Source: CAYHZL01 sp964361075 (lineage in GTDB: Bacteria; Bacteroidota; Ignavibacteria; UBA10030; UBA8401). From it: DNA of 27,587 bases. A model generated the notes under the pieces. It had not been told where the DNA came from. It did not search any database and saw nothing but the letters and a program-made list of their open reading frames with translations. Shown piece after piece: positions 23,501-27,587 of the stretch (within the stretch, counting starts at the first letter, position 1; every line of letters begins with the position of its first letter). A program made the position numbers and the translations under genes. Where the stretch lies: NCBI GenBank assembly GCA_964361075.1, contig CAYHZL010000025.1:1-27587 (forward strand), given 5' to 3'.

Positions 23501-24246
23501 ACAGTATAGTAGCCCCATCTATTTTTGATTCTACAAAAATAAAAGGAATGTATCTAACAACATATAAAGTTTCTGCTCATTCCGTATTGCCCGAAGTGTT
23601 CTCAGTTTCTCTAGCAGATAGCGGCTACTCTATTGACAATCTTCCGCCGCTTGCACCAGGGAATCTGGTTACATATCCCGGTGTAGGGTATTGGGCAGTT
23701 AGTTGGAAACCAGCGCATAACCAATATACAGATTTCAAATTTTATCGAGTGTACCGAGCGGAAGTTGTTAATGGCATTCCATCTGCGTTCGTAAAACTTG
23801 ATGATGCGTTAGATACTGTCTATGCTGATAAAACAATAAAACATAATTCCACTTATGTTTATAGAGTTGTGTCGGTGGATTATTCCGGCAATGAAAGCAA
23901 TGGAATTGAAGTTCGAGCTACTGTTACTTCGGTTACAATGTTGAATAACGAAATTCCGGACAGCTATTCACTTTCTCAGAATTATCCAAATCCATTTAAT
24001 CCTCTGACTATCATCAGGTTTGGATTGCCTGAACATAGTTTTGTATTGCTCAAAGTGTACGATCTTGTTGGAAGAGAAGTGGCAACGTTGGTACATTCCG
24101 ATCTTAATGCCGGATACCAATCTGTTGAATTTAATGCCGGCAATCTTGCAAGCGGAGTGTATGTCTATCGGTTGAGCGCATACAACCTTGGAGGAGAAAA
24201 GAAAGAAAACTTCACACAAGTAAAAAAATTAATGTTAGTTCGTTAA
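20515..24246 (+). CDS. T9SS-exported von Willebrand A domain surface protein
   Basis: The 1243-residue secreted protein starts with a signal peptide (LIFVVVVLFGQSIIAQ). Two Rossmann-like regions resemble glutamine-amidotransferase/DUF4350 folds: about 79-275 (NILWDKTHG, YNVVVVCLGSNW, FVQNGGGLLILGDNTG) and 382-590 (KILLLTGNDSGNW, YVDGGGGVIIATY). Each is followed or preceded by a BACON/ASPM-like beta sandwich (ITVTPSSFDVSLLQGDS near 289; WLSVSPTLGTIGAGSSQ near 593). A VWA domain spans about 720-900, with the MIDAS motif DRSGS at Asp726 and MTDGG at Asp818, so metal-dependent adhesion seems intact. Fibronectin-III-like modules follow (near 970-1135). The end is a type A T9SS sorting domain (SLSQNYPNPFNP from about 1152, then VLLKVYDLVGREVATLV, GVYVYRL). 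GGAGG four bases upstream fixes the start. Surface adhesion or complex building is the likely role. Confidence 0.88.
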   Translation: MHNIFKNLCKQTLIFVVVVLFGQSIIAQTISVTQKKANEVKHPQVSASTIGFDVTTQREVSTAVAPLLNFKGMSKVVTGGNILWDKTHGVYSSYEPSGDYSSLSTLLSGLGFTMTTTTAGVNNVNLASYNVVVVCLGSNWNTVYTTAEISALNTFVQNGGGLLILGDNTGCPNANINPLAQQFGITLGVSNISDYLTNLQSGHPVYSGVDTVYMLAAGELTVTSSATLIARDVSAKGAIAVAQAGSGRVLAGGDINLWTNGYITNADNKIFAANVFNWLNTGGTSSTAHITVTPSSFDVSLLQGDSTTRTLTIGNTGTSSLTWSINNLITTPIVSDQLQSSQSFSNINWSQSTTLAAGSQISHRTQIVDLPSEITNSSSLSGGKILLLTGNDSGNWIHFKSALVSTGLFSYSDFDTLNNPSTLTAANLQPYSAVIVWTNGNFSNPQMVGDTLKKYVDGGGGVIIATYALSTSWAIQGGILNANYSPLLPASTLTTSGVLDSTSITQVGHPIFQGIVNAPRYWVNSSYSNPTLNTGGKLLAKDTQGNNLIAENPSGKVVAISIFAGYLDQANMEARRLFANAIHYVGGGGSGGNWLSVSPTLGTIGAGSSQNVTVKVNAKNLTAGNYLQTIIITNSDSANNPKNVPVNLTVLPVIQSSLNMTYNQIDPIAFPTIQSYVTVNDQYGNPISGLSPFNFEVKENGVMQSPITVVPVDTSSSRISTALVIDRSGSMSGQPIIDAKTAAITFVRKLQGQDQAAIISFSTDVIVNQSFTKDTVALINAINAIVATGNTAIFDAVYEAVTQTSQQLGRKAIILMTDGGNNSGVKTIDSTIRYANNHNIPVYTIGLNIAVGSTAETDIKRIAQQTGGEYFRAPTSSDLAQIYQKISTKIKNQYIVTYTTGNVARDGSLRNVDIKVMYNAMSDMKTKMYIAPLIMLPVPQILSIKDVPNDNGKFVFVTWKVNRPAASSGISSFGIWRKDAAWSNVAESKVTNDTVYSIVAPSIFDSTKIKGMYLTTYKVSAHSVLPEVFSVSLADSGYSIDNLPPLAPGNLVTYPGVGYWAVSWKPAHNQYTDFKFYRVYRAEVVNGIPSAFVKLDDALDTVYADKTIKHNSTYVYRVVSVDYSGNESNGIEVRATVTSVTMLNNEIPDSYSLSQNYPNPFNPLTIIRFGLPEHSFVLLKVYDLVGREVATLVHSDLNAGYQSVEFNAGNLASGVYVYRLSAYNLGGEKKENFTQVKKLMLVR

Positions 24247-24268
24247 TTTTTTGGTGAAGGAAATTCAA

Positions 24269-24290
24269 TCCCGAAGGGATGCATTTGGCA
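24269..24290. repeat. 22-bp palindrome, diverged copy
   Basis: TCCCGAAGGGAT then GCATTTGGCA matches the canonical palindrome at all but 3 of 22 positions. It lies in the spacer directly after the T9SS gene. Confidence 0.5.
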
Positions 24291-24306
24291 TGAGCAGAAA
24301 ACCACT

Positions 24307-24344
24307 ACGCCCGAGTTCAGAAATGAGTTCGGGCGTTTGTTGTT
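24307..24344. terminator. Terminator between convergent T9SS and glucan phosphorylase genes
   Basis: ACGCCCGA (24307-24314) and TCGGGCGT (24329-24336) form an 8-bp GC-rich stem, followed by TTGTTGTTG. It lies 60 bp past the T9SS gene and 16 bp before the stop of the gene on the other strand. Confidence 0.65.
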
Positions 24345-24359
24345 GTACGAAAACATCAG

Positions 24360-26471
24360 TTACTTATAATAGTTCTTCACATAATCGGCAACCATGCGAT
24401 GTGTATTGTATTGCGGAACGAGTGTTGTAAGTGCACGCCGCATACGTTTAATCCAACGCGGAGGAATATTGTTTTTATTTCTGTCATAAAATTCAGGAAT
24501 AATTTTGTTCTTCAGCACTTCATACAGAAATACTGAATCGCGTTCATCCTGTTCTTGTGCAGATGCCGGCTGCTCATCGCCGCCGATTGCCCATCCGTTC
24601 GTTCCATCGTACGCTTCCCGCCACCAGCCATCCATAATACTGCAATTCAATCCGCCGTGGATACTAACTTTTTGTCCGCTTGTACCGCTTGCTTCCAACG
24701 GTCGGCGCGGATTATTCAGCCACACATCGGCGCCGGAAACCAAATTGCGCGCGACATGGATATCATAATTTTCCACAAAAATTACTTTGCCGAATAATTG
24801 CGGATGTTTGGTGAGTTCAGTGATACGTTGAATGAATTTTTTTCCTTCATCATCACGCGGATGCGCTTTGCCTGCGAAGACGAGCTGCAGCGGGCGCGAT
24901 GGGTTATTAAATAACTCTAATGTTTTTTCAAAATGCGCGAACAACAATGGCGCGCGTTTATATGTTGCAAATCTTCGCGCGAAGCCAATAGTGAGAGCAT
25001 CGGGATTTAAAATTGTTTCGTATGCTGCAACGCCGTTGCCGTACCGCATGTGTTGCTGCACTAATTTCTGACGCGCAAATTCTATGAGTGAGCGGCGAAG
25101 TTGATATCGTAACGCCCACAATTCTTCATCAGAAATTGCGTTGACAGCTTTAGCCCAGAATGCCGGTTCAAGAAAATGTTGATCCCAATCTTTGCCGAGA
25201 TGAAATTTCCAAAACTGCTCTGTTGTTTTGTTCATCCATCCTGCAACATGAATGCCATTGGTGATATGTCCGATCGGAACTTTTGCAAGAGTTTGTTTCG
25301 GATATAATTCACGCCACATTTCGCGGCTTACTTGTCCGTGCAATTCGCTCACGCCATTTGCAGAACGCGACATCCGAAGTGCGAGCACGGTCATGCAAAA
25401 TGTTTCGTTCTTATCATGTAGGTTCACTCGTCCTAATCCCATCATGTCATCAATGGTAAGGTGAAGCAATTTGCTTTTTGCACTGAAGGCATATTCAAAT
25501 AAATCTCGGTTAAATCTATCGTGTCCTGCCGGTACCGGAGTGTGTGTTGTGAACGCGCATTGTTTCTTTACATTCTGCATAGCTTTTTCTAAAGGAACTT
25601 TTCTTTCAATTTCTTCGCGAAGCAATTCCAACGTAAGAAATGCGGAATGTCCTTCGTTCATGTGAAACACAGAAGGTTCAATATCCAACGCACGAAGAAG
25701 TCGTACTCCGCCAACGCCGAGAATAATTTCTTGCGAGATGCGGGTTGTGGAATCACCGCCATACACATGCGCGGTAATATCGCGGAAGCGTTCTTCATTG
25801 TCCGGTAAGTTTGTATCGAGCATCAGCATGGTACTTCTGCCGACCATCATTTTCCAAGCGACAAATTTTACAACACTGAATCCGATTTGCACCGAACAGA
25901 CTAACGCGTTGCCGTTTTTATCTGCGACCAATTCGATTGGCAGTTTGTTTGTATCGGCGGTGTTGTATTGTTCATTTTGCCAGCCATCTATTGCAATGCG
26001 CTGTTCAAAATATCCTTGTCGATAGAACAACGTGATACCGAAAAATGGAACACCGAGATCGCTTGCGGATTTTGTATGATCACCGGCGAGAATACCAAGA
26101 CCGCCGGAATACGTCCGCACACTTTCGTGAAAACCGAATTCCGCGCTGAAGTATGCAACAGGATGTTTCAAAAACTTTGCGTCGGTTGCAGCCCATGTTT
26201 TTTTCTCATCCATGTACTGAGAAAATTTTTTGAAAACCGCTTCCACGCGGGCAGCCAATAAAGGTTCGTTCAAACGTGCCAATAATTCTTGTTCAGACAT
26301 TTCGGTAAGCATTGCGAAAGGACTGTGGTATGTAAGTCTCCACAATTGCGGGGAAAGTTCTTGAAAGAGATCTTGTGCGTCATAATCCCACGCCCACCAC
26401 AAATTACCGGCAACGGAGTGGAGTTGTTGAAGCAATTTTTTTATATCGGTTGATTTTTTTTTCGTAGTCAT
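24360..26471 (-). CDS. glgP: Alpha-glucan phosphorylase (GlgP-like, short form)
   Basis: The enzyme removes glucose-1-phosphate from glycogen or maltodextrin with PLP as cofactor. It is 703 residues, shorter than E. coli GlgP (about 815), matching the alpha-glucan phosphorylase type with a DUF3417-like N-terminus (LHSVAGNLWWAWDYDAQDLF). Landmarks are HPVAYFSAEFGFHES, TYSGGLGILAGDHTKSASDLG, VFHMNEGHSAFLTLEL, TTHTPVPAGHDRF, NGIHVAGWM, FARRFATYKRAPLL and the PLP site in EASGTSGQKVSIHGG, where Lys601 is the expected cofactor lysine. All are present, so it looks functional. The gene stands alone, with a terminator beyond its end. Its promoter should lie in the 182-bp spacer shared with the OlsB-like gene. 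Confidence 0.93.
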   Translation of the reverse strand: MTTKKKSTDIKKLLQQLHSVAGNLWWAWDYDAQDLFQELSPQLWRLTYHSPFAMLTEMSEQELLARLNEPLLAARVEAVFKKFSQYMDEKKTWAATDAKFLKHPVAYFSAEFGFHESVRTYSGGLGILAGDHTKSASDLGVPFFGITLFYRQGYFEQRIAIDGWQNEQYNTADTNKLPIELVADKNGNALVCSVQIGFSVVKFVAWKMMVGRSTMLMLDTNLPDNEERFRDITAHVYGGDSTTRISQEIILGVGGVRLLRALDIEPSVFHMNEGHSAFLTLELLREEIERKVPLEKAMQNVKKQCAFTTHTPVPAGHDRFNRDLFEYAFSAKSKLLHLTIDDMMGLGRVNLHDKNETFCMTVLALRMSRSANGVSELHGQVSREMWRELYPKQTLAKVPIGHITNGIHVAGWMNKTTEQFWKFHLGKDWDQHFLEPAFWAKAVNAISDEELWALRYQLRRSLIEFARQKLVQQHMRYGNGVAAYETILNPDALTIGFARRFATYKRAPLLFAHFEKTLELFNNPSRPLQLVFAGKAHPRDDEGKKFIQRITELTKHPQLFGKVIFVENYDIHVARNLVSGADVWLNNPRRPLEASGTSGQKVSIHGGLNCSIMDGWWREAYDGTNGWAIGGDEQPASAQEQDERDSVFLYEVLKNKIIPEFYDRNKNNIPPRWIKRMRRALTTLVPQYNTHRMVADYVKNYYK

Positions 26472-26653
26472 GACAAATTCCTTGTAAAAATAAATAATTG
26501 AGTTACTTTGCTACACCAAGAAACTCAAAAAATTGCAGAAATTCCACAGAAATTTTTTTGTTGGCAAAAAGGATCATCGTTAATCTTTTTGTAACACTTC
26601 TGTAATGTTGTGGCAATGTGGTCGCGCTATATTGAAAACAAAAAAGGAGAACC

Positions 26654-27439
26654 ATGCAGTCAGAGACATTCATTGCAAACAACATTACTATTCAAACAGA
26701 ATTGTTTGAAGTAAAACTTGCCGAAACAATTTCCGAAATTGAAGAAGCATTACGCTTGCGCTTTCGGGTTTTTAATTTGGAAATGCAGGAAGGACTACGC
26801 TCGTCCTATGAGACAGGTTTAGATTCTGATGTGTACGATACGTTTTGCGATCACCTGATTGTGAAAGAAAGGGCAACACAAAACATTATTGGCACATATC
26901 GTTTATTGTTGAAGTCGAAAGCTGAACGCGGGTTCGGATTTTATTCTGAAAATGAATTTAATCTTTCATGTTTTACATCTGTACAAGAAGAAATATTGGA
27001 ATTAGGTCGGTCGTGTGTTGAAAAAGACTTTCGTTCCCTTGCCGTCATTAATCTATTGTGGCGCGCAATTACACAGTATTCCGAAATGCATAATGTGAAA
27101 TACCTTTTCGGCTGTGCAAGTCTACATACATGCAATATAAATGAAATTGCTGCGGCGTATTATTATTGTAAGAAACATCACGCTGCATCTGATGCGTTTA
27201 CTGTGCATCCTGTTGAAAAATGTAGAATGCAATTGCCCGAGCAAACAGAAATTGATATTGATGATGAAGCAACATTCAGAAATTTACCGCCACTGATGAA
27301 AGGGTACTTGCGTCTTGGTGCGCAGATTTGCGGAGAGCCGGCATTCGATGCCGATTTTAACACCACAGATTTTTTTATTCTTGTTGATTCAAAAAAAATA
27401 TCGGAACGCTACAAATCTCATTTCGTAACTCCTAAGTAA
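26654..27439 (+). CDS. GNAT-type N-acyltransferase, OlsB / hemolysin-like
   Basis: The 261-residue protein has the Acetyltransf_5 layout seen in ornithine-lipid acyltransferase OlsB and related hemolysin-like proteins: EIEEALRLRFRVFNLEM, DTFCDHLIVKERATQNIIGTYRLLL, FNLSCFTSVQEEILELGRSCVEKDFR, LLWRAITQYSEMHNVKYLFGCASLH and PPLMKGYLRLGAQICGEPAFDADF. OlsB adds a 3-hydroxyacyl chain from ACP to ornithine. The usual OlsA partner is not in the window but could lie just past its right edge. AGGAG ends five bases before the ATG. The frame is complete. The substrate assignment (ornithine, another amine or lyso-lipid) is not certain. Confidence 0.8.
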   Translation: MQSETFIANNITIQTELFEVKLAETISEIEEALRLRFRVFNLEMQEGLRSSYETGLDSDVYDTFCDHLIVKERATQNIIGTYRLLLKSKAERGFGFYSENEFNLSCFTSVQEEILELGRSCVEKDFRSLAVINLLWRAITQYSEMHNVKYLFGCASLHTCNINEIAAAYYYCKKHHAASDAFTVHPVEKCRMQLPEQTEIDIDDEATFRNLPPLMKGYLRLGAQICGEPAFDADFNTTDFFILVDSKKISERYKSHFVTPK

Positions 27440-27494
27440 CTCGTTGTAACCTCAAATAAATCAAGAGGTTAAAAATTGAAAATTTCGAGTTACT
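27435..27494. other. Nested inverted repeats at the end of the OlsB-like gene
   Basis: AGTAACTCG (27435-27443) pairs with CGAGTTACT (27486-27494), and inside it TAACCTC (27447-27453) pairs with GAGGTTA (27465-27471). The outer arm overlaps the stop codon. There is no T tract, so it is a weak terminator candidate or a processing signal. Confidence 0.45.
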
Positions 27495-27500
27495 CTATTT

Positions 27501-27587
27501 GAAAAAAATTCGCCGAAGGCGTACTGAACGCGCTCCTCAGCGCAATATAGACGCAGATTTTTGTAATAAAAAATAATCTTTAACCAC
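27501..27587. repeat. Repeat-like tail of the window
   Basis: It contains TTCGCCGAAGGCG (27509-27521), a relative of the 14-bp palindrome at 20310, and GCGCTCCTCAGCGC, a 5-bp hairpin. CGCAGATTTTTGTAA near 27552 recalls the internal motif of the MITEs. No gene is visible and the element continues past the edge. Confidence 0.35.

Overview
The window is AT-rich and densely coded. It looks like a chromosomal piece from the Bacteroidota/Chlorobiota group, most likely an Ignavibacteria-like lineage. The best marker is the C-terminus of the large secreted protein at 20515-24246, which carries a type IX secretion (T9SS) type A sorting domain of the 'SLSQNYPNPFNP' form. A MerR regulator, a histidine kinase with an 'AHQLGTPLS' phosphoacceptor box, a DUF6588-like outer-membrane protein and short GIY-YIG proteins fit the same group. 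Species cannot be named from sequence alone.

Layout. 135-3583: polysaccharide export pair (multi-SLBB outer-membrane exporter and Wzz-like chain-length protein) closed by a hairpin terminator. 3658-4788: two small membrane proteins (DUF2085 and an unrecognised one) with an inverted repeat and a possible micro-ORF between them. 4819-7320 (minus): purA followed 6 bp later by an orphan sensor histidine kinase. 7474-9469 (plus): ECF sigma factor, a miniature inverted-repeat element (MITE), a secreted adhesin-like ('toast-rack'/LiaF-like) protein and a small membrane protein. 9334-9894: a second MITE caught up in a 257-bp tandem duplication. 9937-13800 (minus): a TPR-CHAT lipoprotein that seems to lack its catalytic dyad, and an outer-membrane protein separated from it by a strong terminator. 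14016-14435: MerR-type regulator. 14460-15927: repeat-rich accessory stretch holding tRNA-Pro(GGG), two identical GIY-YIG genes in a 389-bp tandem repeat, broken tRNA copies and palindromes. 15928-19782: penicillin-acylase-family hydrolase and pyruvate kinase as a two-gene unit. 19809-19964 (minus): a 51-residue membrane protein. 20100-20357: a relative of the second MITE. 20515-24246: T9SS-exported von Willebrand A protein. 24360-26471 (minus): alpha-glucan phosphorylase. 26654-27439: OlsB-type acyltransferase.

The genes themselves are mostly housekeeping or cell-envelope functions and do not form one dedicated defence or biosynthetic system. The unusual biology is in the spacers. At least two MITE types are present, and two families of very small palindromes occur (about 22 bp centred on GGATCC, and about 14 bp of the TTCGCC..GGCGAA type). 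Members of both can be seen interrupting older sequence: one splits the anticodon stem of a duplicated tRNA-Pro, another splits one arm of a MITE with a short target duplication. No transposase is encoded in the window. A mobile palindrome family acting in trans, together with the tRNA-linked GIY-YIG duplication, is the best candidate for something not well described.
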